From the NCBI GenBank assembly GCA_031279395.1, contig JAITIO010000003.1, forward strand, positions 1-17,589: DNA of 17,589 bases. The letters run 5' to 3'. The notes under the pieces were generated by a model. The model made no database searches, was not told the DNA's origin, and was given only the letters and a program-made list of their open reading frames with translations. The translations under genes were made by a program, and so were the position numbers. This document shows, in pieces, positions 1-8,028 of the stretch (its first letter is position 1; every line of letters starts with the position of its first letter). The DNA is from Puniceicoccales bacterium (GTDB taxonomy: Bacteria > Verrucomicrobiota > Verrucomicrobiia > Opitutales > JAIRKQ01).

Positions 1-212
1 TAGATTTCTCCATCGATTACAATATGTGCCGAGCAACTATTGGGAATAAAGTATGTTCCATTTGGGTTAACGGACATTGCAATGGTGTAAACTTCAGAAC
101 CATTTTGGGGGATTTGACTAGGGGTGTTATTCGTAATCATAGAGTTGCACCCACTCACCACAAAAGTAATTACGTATAAAAATATAACCGAAGGCAGCTT
201 TACATTTCTCAT
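1..212 (-). CDS. Partial lipoprotein of unknown function (C-terminus beyond window)
   Basis: This reading frame starts at the ATG at 212-210 and stays open to the window edge, giving 70 complete codons. The first 21 residues are a lipoprotein signal peptide: MRNVKLPSVIFLYVITFVVS, then G and the lipobox cysteine C22. The mature part begins CNSMITNNTPSQ and continues with a polar, probably beta-rich stretch ending in HIVIDGEI. The protein should be exported by Sec, acylated on C22 and anchored in a membrane. An in-frame TAA lies three codons upstream of the ATG, so the start cannot be much earlier. No clear Shine-Dalgarno sequence precedes it. It lies 116 nt downstream of the rluD-like gene on the same strand and could be the last gene of that transcript. 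I do not recognise the family. Confidence 0.72.
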   Translation of the reverse strand, partial: MRNVKLPSVIFLYVITFVVSGCNSMITNNTPSQIPQNGSEVYTIAMSVNPNGTYFIPNSCSAHIVIDGEI

Positions 213-328
213 AATAGGTTACTGGATGCTAAAAATCGAAAATACGTATGCAAGTAAAAGATTCCTAACTTTTCAACCTCCTGTATTTCACATTTCAAAC
301 TCGGCTAATCACATGGACGAAAAAATGA

Positions 329-1258
329 TTAAAAATTTTCCGACAGTAACTGGAGGACCTGTACAAAATCCAGAGGCAATTGTGCTTTTATGGAAATTGT
401 TTTCCCAGTACACGGGTGGTCAAAAACCACTTCCGAAGCGTGTAACATTGGCCGAAGTGAAACCACTAATTTTGAAAAGTTTTTGTCATATCCATAGGTT
501 GTATCTCCCAGTATGGGATGGTGTATGGCTGCCATGTGTACTCGAATCTGGTGTGTTCTCCCGGTCAAAATATTCACCTGCAAATGGGTAAATTGCTGTC
601 CAAAAGATTTCAGAATATGCCATCTGCTAATGGCTTCTTTGCCGCTTGTCGAAGTTACCATTTTGGTCCGTATGGATCTGTCTCTTTGGATCGGTAGACA
701 AATCTCCCCAAAGCTTTTGGTAAATGTTCCACAAACAATCGTTTGGTATGTTTTTTTAATTTTACGCGTTGCGAACATTTTTATCAACTGCAGATATGCC
801 CTGTCTGTTTTAGTGAAAATTATCGCTCCACTTGTATCCTTATCCAGTCTGTGAACAACACCCGGCCGTAGAGGATTCCCAGATCCACTCAATGAGCAGT
901 GTGACAAAATTCCTTCGACCAAGGTTGGGGCCGATGTCCCATTGCCCACATGAACCACAATGCCAGCCGACTTATTGACAACGATAATGTCCTCATCTTC
1001 GAAAAGTATATCCAGCAGCATAGGGACTGGATTAAGCGTGATGTCATCGGGAAGAATCAGTCGCAGTGTTACCAACTCTTGCCCACGTAAAACATACTTC
1101 GCGGGCACGGATACTCCTTTGATGAAGACTAAGCTTCTGTCGAATGATTTTTTCAATTGCGTACGGCTAACACCTTGAAAGTTTTCGCTCAAAAATTTAT
1201 CGATTCTTTTCCCTTTGTCACTGTCCGAAACTACGATTGTTTGTTCATCACCTACCAT
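329..1258 (-). CDS. rluD: RluA/RluD-family 23S rRNA pseudouridine synthase
   Basis: The 309-residue product isomerises uridine to pseudouridine in RNA. An S4 RNA-binding domain occupies about residues 15-65 (GKRIDKFLSENF, then SRTQLKKS). The catalytic pseudouridine synthase domain follows, with the family motif HRLDKDTSG at 136-144; by family knowledge D139 is the catalytic aspartate. A later GRTHQIRVHMA motif is also typical. Length and the S4 domain fit RluD or RluC better than the short RluA, and the motif matches RluD, but the exact target uridines cannot be read from sequence. The ATG at 1258 overlaps the last base of the upstream phosphatase stop codon (TAATG), so translation is probably coupled. 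Confidence 0.93.
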   Translation of the reverse strand: MVGDEQTIVVSDSDKGKRIDKFLSENFQGVSRTQLKKSFDRSLVFIKGVSVPAKYVLRGQELVTLRLILPDDITLNPVPMLLDILFEDEDIIVVNKSAGIVVHVGNGTSAPTLVEGILSHCSLSGSGNPLRPGVVHRLDKDTSGAIIFTKTDRAYLQLIKMFATRKIKKTYQTIVCGTFTKSFGEICLPIQRDRSIRTKMVTSTSGKEAISRWHILKSFGQQFTHLQVNILTGRTHQIRVHMAAIHHPILGDTTYGYDKNFSKLVVSLRPMLHASEVVFDHPCTGKTISIKAQLPLDFVQVLQLLSENF

Positions 1259-2118
1259 TATATCATTCTAAAATACTCAAGGGCTAGACTAGTACGCAAA
1301 CTTCCGGATGTCAAAAATACTTTATCCTTCCCTATGTGCCGCATAATTTGTAAAATTATTAGCAGCCCAAAGGGCAAAATATCCGCACGATTTTTTGAAA
1401 CACCGCAAGCTATGCGTTCTTCTTTCGTTTTATCCTTCAACATATTGAACAAACTTTGAACTTCATCGTGGGTAATAAAATTTCGTGTTTTCCCATTAAT
1501 CAGTAAACTTGCAATTTTTAGAGTTCCCCCGCTACCAATCAGTTCATACTCCACCATGTTTCTAGTATGCGCGGGCAATGTGTTTAATACATTTTTTATG
1601 ATTTCCTGGATCATTTCAGTATTATGCACTTTGGACAAGTCGAGTATGCTGATCGGTAAGCTCCAAGTATTTTGTAAAACTTTGTTGAATTCTGCTATTT
1701 CCACGCTACCACACCCAATGTCGAATGAAATAAATTTTTCCAATTCCGTAAGATGTCGCGCACTTTTTGCTGTCAATGCGGCTTCTTCTGTCCCGCTAAT
1801 AACGTGTAGATTAATCCCTGTTTTTTTTAAAATTCTCTGCTGCAATCTGGAAAAGTTTGCTGCTTTTCTGGCAGCTTGTGTGGCAACGGCAATTATTTTT
1901 GTTGAATTATGCTCCTGGGCGAGAGCCAAAACCTCTTTAAAAAAACCCGCAGTGATCCTGATCTTATTAGCGGAAATATTCGCTCCCATTTGTGAACACA
2001 ACCTAAATCCTCTGGAAATTCCACCCAGGAGTGTTATCGAATTTTGGGTGCAGGTAAATACAGAAGCTTTCATGGAACCACTACCGATATCAACGACTGT
2101 TATGTTGTCATGCACCAT
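1258..2118 (-). CDS. Ppx/GppA-family phosphatase (exopolyphosphatase or pppGpp phosphatase)
   Basis: This protein of about 286 residues belongs to the actin-like ASKHA fold. It shows the first phosphate-binding loop (VVDIGSGSMKAS near residues 8-19), the SGTEEA segment carrying the expected catalytic glutamate (near 108-113), the second loop (FDIGCGSVEIAEF near 132-144) and a third glycine motif (IGSGGTLKIASL). It lacks the C-terminal HD-type domain of long Ppx/GppA proteins and so resembles the short form. The family cleaves inorganic polyphosphate or the 5' phosphate of pppGpp; sequence alone does not decide which. A TTG two codons earlier (2124) is possible, but I prefer the ATG at 2118. 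The stop overlaps the downstream rluD start by 1 nt. Confidence 0.85.
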   Translation of the reverse strand: MVHDNITVVDIGSGSMKASVFTCTQNSITLLGGISRGFRLCSQMGANISANKIRITAGFFKEVLALAQEHNSTKIIAVATQAARKAANFSRLQQRILKKTGINLHVISGTEEAALTAKSARHLTELEKFISFDIGCGSVEIAEFNKVLQNTWSLPISILDLSKVHNTEMIQEIIKNVLNTLPAHTRNMVEYELIGSGGTLKIASLLINGKTRNFITHDEVQSLFNMLKDKTKEERIACGVSKNRADILPFGLLIILQIMRHIGKDKVFLTSGSLRTSLALEYFRMI

Positions 2119-2169
2119 TTCCAACGGCCTATTTTTAAAATTTTCTAATCTTTCTTGATTTGTGTTTGT

Positions 2170-2197
2170 TATTTACATTGAACTTTAGAAAAGTCAA
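2170..2197 (-). promoter_or_regulatory. Candidate promoter for the phosphatase-rluD pair
   Basis: On the minus strand a TTGACT box (2197-2192) is followed after 16 nt by TAAATA (2175-2170), about 50 nt before the phosphatase ATG. The -35 box is five of six to the sigma-70 consensus, the -10 box only three of six. Weak candidate. Confidence 0.25.
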
Positions 2198-2386
2198 TGG
2201 CAACTTGTGAAAAAATGGTATTATGTCGCGACTTAGTTGTTTTTTTAACATAAATTAACACAGAAATCTCCATAAAAACCCACACAAAGACTACCAAAAA
2301 TATAGAATAGAATTCTCATCAATCTGTACTTTTTTTGATATTTCTGGTAAAATAATTTCGGTTAAGTAAAAATTTTTAAAAAAAAA

Positions 2387-2413
2387 TTGACAAATTATTA
2401 TATTCATTACAAT
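2387..2413 (+). promoter_or_regulatory. Candidate sigma-70 promoter of the secretion operon
   Basis: A perfect TTGACA (2387-2392) is followed after 15 nt by TACAAT (2408-2413), five of six to the -10 consensus. The spacer is shorter than the ideal 17. The expected transcription start falls near 2420, only about 4 nt before the ATG at 2424. That would make the first mRNA nearly leaderless, which fits the absence of a Shine-Dalgarno sequence there. Confidence 0.4.
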
Positions 2414-2423
2414 AACCTCAGTC

Positions 2424-3377
2424 ATGGGATATGCACTCAGTGAGTTTTTCCAAGTATTGGACTTTGGCCAAAAGACCACCACTAAGCCAGTGGTGGCACT
2501 TATTCCCGATGAGTATTTTTTCTTCGATGACATCAGACTGCCAAAGGATGCCCTGCAAAGGGAGGAAATTGGTAGCATGGCTCGAATGGCCATAGAAAAT
2601 GCTTTCCCCGTAGACAAACAGAAAATATTCTCTGGTTTTTTTACAAAAAAAGACAGAAATTGTGTAACAATTTTTGTTGCCTCTAAAAATCGAGTCCTGG
2701 CAGAAATACCCGATTTAAAAACTTGTACCTATTGGCTTCCGGAAAGATTTTGCCGAGAAAATGTCAATGGCGCTCCAATAACTAAGACCGACGAAAAGTA
2801 TACTACCATTGACGTTGGTGAAGATGATAGCCTAGAAATACAGGGCAATAAACTCAACCTTTTCTCCGAAGATTTTTGGAGTGCCGAAATGCATGAACAG
2901 CAAGAAAAAAGCATTGCTAGAAAAATTGAAAAATTAAATAGCTGGTATAAAAAATTAATTTCTCCTCTGATTTCTGTAACATCTGTTTTGTTCATGGTAG
3001 TGATTGTTTTGATAACGGTGCGTTCTTCAATTAAAATGCGACATTCAATGTTAGAAAAAAGAGAATCTAGGATTACTCAAATAATTGAGCGTAAAAAATT
3101 GTATGATGAGATTTGTATTTTTTCCAAAGGAAAGGCCCTATATTTTAGGCGGTTGGATGCGATAAATAAAGTTCGACCAGCCCAACTATTTTTTAGTCAA
3201 TTTATAGTAAACGGCTCTAAGGTTATGAAGTTCTTAGGAACGTGTGATTCGGTTGCTACATTAAACCTGTTTGTGGAAAATCTAAAAAAAGAACCATCCA
3301 TCCATCTGGCATCAACGCCAAGTGTTTCTTCATCTTCCAAAGGAACAACTTTTAATCTTGAAGTAGAATATTTATAA
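2424..3377 (+). CDS. GspL/PilN-like inner-membrane assembly protein
   Basis: This is the first gene of the secretion/pilus operon (317 residues). Residues 1 to about 175 are cytoplasmic and resemble the truncated actin-like part of GspL/PilM proteins (VVALIPDEYFFFDDIRLP, then ARMAIENAFPVD). One transmembrane helix spans about 178-202. A basic, coiled-coil-prone stretch and a compact periplasmic domain ending LEVEYL follow, as in GspL or PilN. In such machines this protein links the cytoplasmic ATPase to the periplasmic assembly platform. The assignment rests on topology and position (before a PilO/GspM-like gene, a secretin and GspE) more than on sequence motifs. The ATG has no Shine-Dalgarno sequence. 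The next gene starts 2 nt after the stop. Confidence 0.65.
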   Translation: MGYALSEFFQVLDFGQKTTTKPVVALIPDEYFFFDDIRLPKDALQREEIGSMARMAIENAFPVDKQKIFSGFFTKKDRNCVTIFVASKNRVLAEIPDLKTCTYWLPERFCRENVNGAPITKTDEKYTTIDVGEDDSLEIQGNKLNLFSEDFWSAEMHEQQEKSIARKIEKLNSWYKKLISPLISVTSVLFMVVIVLITVRSSIKMRHSMLEKRESRITQIIERKKLYDEICIFSKGKALYFRRLDAINKVRPAQLFFSQFIVNGSKVMKFLGTCDSVATLNLFVENLKKEPSIHLASTPSVSSSSKGTTFNLEVEYL

Positions 3378-3379
3378 TT

Positions 3380-3910
3380 GTGAAAACAGATATAACCAGC
3401 CTTTTGCAACAATTTCGACTGTTGCCGATAAAACAAAAAACAATTTCCGTTGCCCTATTGGGATTAATATCTCTGATATTTGCATGTTTATCGGTTTCTT
3501 TGACGATGTCCTTCCCTAAGAAAATGCGCCAAATACGTTCCATATATGACGGACAAAAAGTTTGGCTTGCCCAGTCGGACACAATAGAAAAAAATTTAAG
3601 TGACTTTGCCAAATCAGGTACAGGTTATAAAAAACAAGACTTGCCAAAGGTTGTGGCTTCCATCGAAAAAATAGCAGCTAAAAGTGGTGCTAATTATACA
3701 CTCACAGAGTTAGAAAACGGACATATCAAACAACTGACAATTCACCGCTACAAGGTTTCATTCGAAGGAATACCCCTTTCTGGAATAGTTGCATTTTCTA
3801 GCAAAATAGAAGCACTGGATAGTAATGTTGTCATATCAGAAATACAAATAACTGCCCAGGGGCAACTGTTGAACGCGTATTGTATTATTTCAATTTTGGA
3901 CACGGAATAG
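3380..3910 (+). CDS. GspM/PilO-like inner-membrane assembly protein
   Basis: This 176-residue bitopic protein has a short cytoplasmic N-terminus, one transmembrane segment at about 21-45 (ISVALLGLISLIFACLSVSL) and a periplasmic part with a helical linker followed by a small alpha/beta domain (HRYKVSFEGIPLSGIVAF, then SNVVISEIQI). This is the layout of PilO and GspM, which pair with PilN and GspL. It starts with GTG at 3380, 2 nt after the preceding stop, and has only a weak AAGTAG-like ribosome site, so it is probably coupled to the upstream gene. The family is inferred from topology and operon position. Confidence 0.65.
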   Translation: MKTDITSLLQQFRLLPIKQKTISVALLGLISLIFACLSVSLTMSFPKKMRQIRSIYDGQKVWLAQSDTIEKNLSDFAKSGTGYKKQDLPKVVASIEKIAAKSGANYTLTELENGHIKQLTIHRYKVSFEGIPLSGIVAFSSKIEALDSNVVISEIQITAQGQLLNAYCIISILDTE

Positions 3911-3919
3911 GATAAAAAC

Positions 3920-5881
3920 ATGAAAAAGCACATACTAATATTTGTTTTTTTAGTCTTATGCATACCATTTGTGTATGCCGAAGAAGAAGAAGAAGAGGCC
4001 TTTCAGACTGAAGACACCATTGTGAAAAGCATCGCACTATCAGATGCTCCATTGTCTCAGGTCCTATATATTATAGAAGAATTAACAGGCAAAGCAGTCC
4101 TACAGGATAGCAAACTGGGGAATGTTCCAGTAAGCTTGCAAATTCGAAGAGAAATCAGCAAGGAAGAGGCAATACGGGCCATTGAAAGTGTGCTAGCAAT
4201 AAATCACATTGCGATAGTGGAGCTCGGAGATGGATTATTGAAAGCCGTGGACATGAAATCCGCACCCACGCAGTCTCCATTTTTTGTGGATTATTCATTG
4301 CTAGATGTGGCTCCCAGTGAGAAAATTTGTTCCAAAATTTTTCAATTGCGTTACTTGCCAGTTGATGAATTTTCAAAATTAATAACCAATCTACTGAACC
4401 CGGATATAGCGTCAGCCATAGTATTTAGCGATTCCAATTCCATGTTAATAACGGATTCCATAGCCAATTTGCAGCGCGTGGAACTGATACTTAGCAGGGT
4501 AGATATTCCAAAACATTCCGTCCTTGATTCGAAAATATTCCGCATAAAACATGGTGATGCCAAAGAGGTTGCTGATCTCTTGAATAAAGTTATCAAGGGA
4601 CAGCTAAATACACAAAAAAAGGAATCGGGTAATACTTCCAATAGCTCCATAGAACATCTAAACGCATTGGAAAATATGTCATCTTTCCAGTTTTCAAAAA
4701 ATTTAACCATCGAACATGACACCCGTAGCAATGCCGTAATTACATGTGGAACTTCGAAGGATATTGAACTTGTCGAATCGATAATCAACCAAATAGATGT
4801 GTTGCTGGACCAGGTCAGAATCGAAGTGGTCATTGCTAAGGTTACCCTTTCGAAAGGACAAGCTTCAGGACTAGAGTCTTTTGAAATTGATAATACGGAT
4901 AATACGAAAATAAGACCAACATTCTCTAAAATAAATTCCGCAGCACCAGAACTGTTTTCCATAAATGGTGCCGTGAGAAATTTTGCGTTGAATATGGTTT
5001 TCAACAAAGCTCGCAACGATTCCCATGTGAAAATCCTATCGGCTCCGACGATTGTGACAACCCATAATCGGCAAGCACTGGTGAAAATTGTTGACTCATA
5101 TCCCGTCATAACATCCGACCTTTCCGAATCAATTGGAACAGCCACTACGGCGATTAAAAGTACCATTGAATATAAGGATGTTGGCATCGAATTACAGGTT
5201 AAGCCACTGATCGGGATAAATGGCATAATACAGCTTGAAATTAGTCAAAAAATTGAAGACAAAAAAATGGATATTGAAGTCAACCGTAATCAAATGCCTT
5301 TAATGTCGAAAAGCGAAGCCGTATCATTTGTAAGCGTATACGATGGAGATACGGTAATATTGGCTGGATTGCAACAAAAGAAGACCACAAAGAACGGTGG
5401 CAAATTGTGGTTACTGGGAGATATCCCCGTAATTGGCAATTGGCTGTTTTCTCCAAAAGGTGTCGAAGAAGAAACCACGGAATTGATCATCTTTATCAAA
5501 CCTACCATCATTTCAAACCCAGCAAACGAAAAAGCGTTGGTCAAACGGACACTTGATGAGTCAGAATTCCAGTCAGAAATTGAACACTATGACAGAACTG
5601 GAAAATTTCTGCCGGGCATGCAATTTCCAAAATGTACATTGGGAGATCCATCCATTGATTATAACCAAATACCTCCCAGGAACAACAATTCAAGAAAATA
5701 CAAATATGGAAATAGGCGCAAATACAATGAGAAAAAAACAGATTCAAAAGAAGAAGCCATAGAAAAGAAATCACCTACTACCAAAGTATCTAATCCAGAA
5801 ACAAATGTTATTAGAGAACCACGTAGGCCTTTGACCAATGAAAAGCAAGGTAGCAAAAAATTTCGTTCTAGAAACTCATAA
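3920..5881 (+). CDS. gspD: GspD-like outer-membrane secretin
   Basis: The 653-residue product forms the outer-membrane channel of a type II secretion or type IV pilus system. A signal peptide (MKKHILIFVFLVLCIPFVYA) precedes an acidic run of six glutamates. An N0-like domain covers about 30-115, N1/N2/N3-type ring domains about 130-320, and the secretin barrel about 325-545. Family signatures are visible: SAPTIVTTHNRQALVKI, then GLQQKK and LLGDIPVIGNWLF, ending ELIIFIKPTII. After the barrel comes a lysine-, arginine- and asparagine-rich tail of roughly 110 residues, longer than a usual pilotin-binding S-domain and of unknown role. AGGA lies about 9 nt before the ATG. Its TAA stop overlaps the ribosome site of the next gene. 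Confidence 0.92.
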   Translation: MKKHILIFVFLVLCIPFVYAEEEEEEAFQTEDTIVKSIALSDAPLSQVLYIIEELTGKAVLQDSKLGNVPVSLQIRREISKEEAIRAIESVLAINHIAIVELGDGLLKAVDMKSAPTQSPFFVDYSLLDVAPSEKICSKIFQLRYLPVDEFSKLITNLLNPDIASAIVFSDSNSMLITDSIANLQRVELILSRVDIPKHSVLDSKIFRIKHGDAKEVADLLNKVIKGQLNTQKKESGNTSNSSIEHLNALENMSSFQFSKNLTIEHDTRSNAVITCGTSKDIELVESIINQIDVLLDQVRIEVVIAKVTLSKGQASGLESFEIDNTDNTKIRPTFSKINSAAPELFSINGAVRNFALNMVFNKARNDSHVKILSAPTIVTTHNRQALVKIVDSYPVITSDLSESIGTATTAIKSTIEYKDVGIELQVKPLIGINGIIQLEISQKIEDKKMDIEVNRNQMPLMSKSEAVSFVSVYDGDTVILAGLQQKKTTKNGGKLWLLGDIPVIGNWLFSPKGVEEETTELIIFIKPTIISNPANEKALVKRTLDESEFQSEIEHYDRTGKFLPGMQFPKCTLGDPSIDYNQIPPRNNNSRKYKYGNRRKYNEKKTDSKEEAIEKKSPTTKVSNPETNVIREPRRPLTNEKQGSKKFRSRNS

Positions 5882-5892
5882 AGGAGAACGCT

Positions 5893-6291
5893 ATGCAATT
5901 AACAAAGCTAATATTAATTCTTGCGTTGTTTTTTTCGCCATACCTTGTGGGCGAAGATTTTGAGTCACTCATAGCGAACTCCCCGTTTGTTGGGCAAGTT
6001 TTATCGCCTACTGGTGGATCAAAAAAGAAAGCGGCTGGTGATATTGACATTAATTACGAACTACGAGGAATATTGATCAGGGATGGTGTCAGGATATTTA
6101 ATATATATAATCCAATGAATAATAGGTATAAATGGATCAAACAGGGAGATGGTCGTGCTCAAATAGTAATAGATTCCTTCGATGAACGTAATAAAACGCT
6201 ATATTTTCATACATCTGACGGAAAAAGATTTTCAGTTAAACTGAAAAATGATTTAAATGATTTAAGGGGATTGGGTATTACTATTAAATAA
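5893..6291 (+). CDS. Small exported GspC/PilP-like protein
   Basis: This 132-residue protein has an N-terminal hydrophobic segment that is a signal peptide or anchor (MQLTKLILILALFFSPYLVG), then a short linker (FESLIANSPFVGQVL) and a small beta-rich domain: ELRGILIRDGVRIFNIYN, a turn, KWIKQGDG, then QIVIDSFD, a beta-hairpin and DGKRFSVKL. This resembles the homology region of GspC and PilP, which connects the inner-membrane platform to the secretin N0 domain. A strong AAGGAG (5881-5886) lies 6 nt before the ATG. The gene sits between the secretin and the ATPase, as pilP-type genes sit next to secretins. Family membership is inferred from fold pattern and context. Confidence 0.6.
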   Translation: MQLTKLILILALFFSPYLVGEDFESLIANSPFVGQVLSPTGGSKKKAAGDIDINYELRGILIRDGVRIFNIYNPMNNRYKWIKQGDGRAQIVIDSFDERNKTLYFHTSDGKRFSVKLKNDLNDLRGLGITIK

Positions 6292-6321
6292 TCCACAAGC
6301 TGTAATGGAGAATTAAATTTT

Positions 6322-7974
6322 ATGGATATTCTTTCTGAAAAATTGTCCGAATTGGGAGAAGAAAATTTTGACAAGATTATGTCAGCACCTATCCAAAGGC
6401 GTGCGGAAGTTTTAGCAAAAGCGTTGTACTGCGAAGACGAAAAACAGGCAATTACTTGGTTAGCCGAAAATTTAGAAATTCCATTCCTAGGACAGTTTCA
6501 ATTTGATAAATCATACATTGACGTATATCCTTCAGAGTTTTTGAATGCCTATGGCATCTTACCAATTAGCGATGTGACGGGTGAAGGTAAATTTTGTGTG
6601 ATAAGCTGCTGGCCGCTGGAAGAAAAAATCTGTCGACAAATCGAAATGTTTTCTGGACGCTATCCGGAAATATGCCTGGGGATACCATCTGAAATAATGG
6701 GAGAATTGGGTATCCATTTTGGTCTTTCTTCCGAAAGGGAACGTTTTGTTAACGAAACAACCTCGCAAGAAGATGAAGTCAAAGACGAAAATGAAGCAGC
6801 TGTTGTAAAATTTGTAAATGACGTTATCCGTCGAGCATTAAAATCGCGAGCCACAGATATTCATTTCGAACCGCAAAGAAATTTTTTGCAGGTAAGATAT
6901 CGGATAGATGGTGATTTAGTTGCCGTGCGTGTTCCTGAGGATTTGGTGAGATTTCAGGCAGCCATTATTTCACGCCTAAAAATTATGGCATCACTGAATA
7001 TTTCAGAAAAACGTCGTCCACAAGACGGTAAAATTTCGTTCAGAGATGGCAAAGATATTATCGATATTCGCATATCTACGCTACCCGTTGTGCATGGAGA
7101 AAGCATCAGCCTTAGGTTACTAAAACAGGGAGGTGGTGCTCCAGTCTCCCTGCGTGATCTAGACATGACAGAGTATCAATTTAAAGTGGCAGAAAAAGCA
7201 CTAAGCAAGCCACATGGAATAATTTTAGTTACTGGGCCAACGGGTTCTGGAAAATCAACGACGCTTAGTGCCTTTTTACGCCATGTCTATTCCCCAACGA
7301 CCCGTCTAATAACCGTTGAAGATCCTGTTGAATATGAAATTGCTGGTGCTAATCAAGCACAGGTACACGCAGAAATTGGACTAACTTTTGCTAGCATATT
7401 GCGTTCCATATTGCGTCAAGATCCCGATGTTATTATGTTGGGAGAAATTAGAGACTCCGAAACCGGAGACATTGCGATTCGTGCGGCAGTCACGGGACAC
7501 CTAGTCCTGAGCACCCTACATACAAATGATGCGGTAGGGTCCATAACCCGGTTAAAAGATATCGGCATAGAGTACTACATGATTGCATCTGCCGTGGAAA
7601 TGGTATGTGCTCAAAGGCTTGTTCGCAGGTTGTGCCCACATTGCGCCAAGGAATCAGAAAAACTCAACACGCCCGAAGAGTTGGAAAGGTTGCGTCGCCT
7701 CTTCAATGTTTCGGAATCACCTGCCAAAATAAAATTAATGGAAGCTGTGGGATGCGAACATTGCAATGGCATCGGATTCCGTGGCCGAATGGCAGTTTTC
7801 GAAACCCTCGGTATGAGTGAAAAAATTCACGAAGCCATTGTCAATAATGCGTCGGAATCTGAAATCCGTGCCATTGCTACCGCTGATGGAATGACATTTC
7901 TAGCCCAAGATGCCTTCATACGCGCATGTCGAGGATTGACTACGGTTGAAGAAGCAGTACAATTAATCCCGTAA
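6322..7974 (+). CDS. gspE: GspE/PilB-type secretion ATPase
   Basis: The 550-residue hexameric ATPase powers pseudopilus or pilus assembly from the cytoplasmic side. The N-terminal 150 residues form a GspE/MshE-like N-domain. The motor shows a Walker A (GPTGSGKST, about 305-313), an Asp box (TVEDPVEYE), a Walker B (VIMLGEIRD, about 370-378) and a His box (TGHLVLSTLHTND, about 391). A zinc-binding tetracysteine loop has C438, C441, C478 and C481. All catalytic motifs are intact. A GGAG lies about 11 nt before the ATG. It is the last gene of the operon; a GspF platform gene would be expected next but is not here. Confidence 0.95.
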   Translation: MDILSEKLSELGEENFDKIMSAPIQRRAEVLAKALYCEDEKQAITWLAENLEIPFLGQFQFDKSYIDVYPSEFLNAYGILPISDVTGEGKFCVISCWPLEEKICRQIEMFSGRYPEICLGIPSEIMGELGIHFGLSSERERFVNETTSQEDEVKDENEAAVVKFVNDVIRRALKSRATDIHFEPQRNFLQVRYRIDGDLVAVRVPEDLVRFQAAIISRLKIMASLNISEKRRPQDGKISFRDGKDIIDIRISTLPVVHGESISLRLLKQGGGAPVSLRDLDMTEYQFKVAEKALSKPHGIILVTGPTGSGKSTTLSAFLRHVYSPTTRLITVEDPVEYEIAGANQAQVHAEIGLTFASILRSILRQDPDVIMLGEIRDSETGDIAIRAAVTGHLVLSTLHTNDAVGSITRLKDIGIEYYMIASAVEMVCAQRLVRRLCPHCAKESEKLNTPEELERLRRLFNVSESPAKIKLMEAVGCEHCNGIGFRGRMAVFETLGMSEKIHEAIVNNASESEIRAIATADGMTFLAQDAFIRACRGLTTVEEAVQLIP

Positions 7975-8028
7975 CCATTCAGGTCGACTTCCATCGCTTT
8001 TTTGGACCTTGGATCCCCATAAATGATA

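Larger units (their letters stand above)
2119..2423. other. Divergent intergenic region
   Basis: These 305 AT-rich bases separate the minus-strand phosphatase/rluD pair from the plus-strand secretion operon. No coding frame convinces me. The region should hold the promoters for both directions; the two best candidates are listed separately. A run of A residues lies just before the plus-strand TTGACA box. I saw no hairpin with a T-tract that would act as a terminator. Confidence 0.6.

Noticed and set aside
124..591. Plus-strand open frame of 155 codons
   Set aside because: It is antisense to the lipoprotein and to the 3' part of rluD, with no ribosome site or recognisable motif.
3978..4001. 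GAA repeat run encoding six glutamates in the secretin as a phase-variable tract
   Set aside because: The triplet repeat keeps the frame on slippage and is short, so it is more likely simple low-complexity sequence after the signal peptide.
7975..8028. Bidirectional terminator between gspE and the diadenylate cyclase
   Set aside because: There is a T-run, but no stable hairpin followed by T on either strand.
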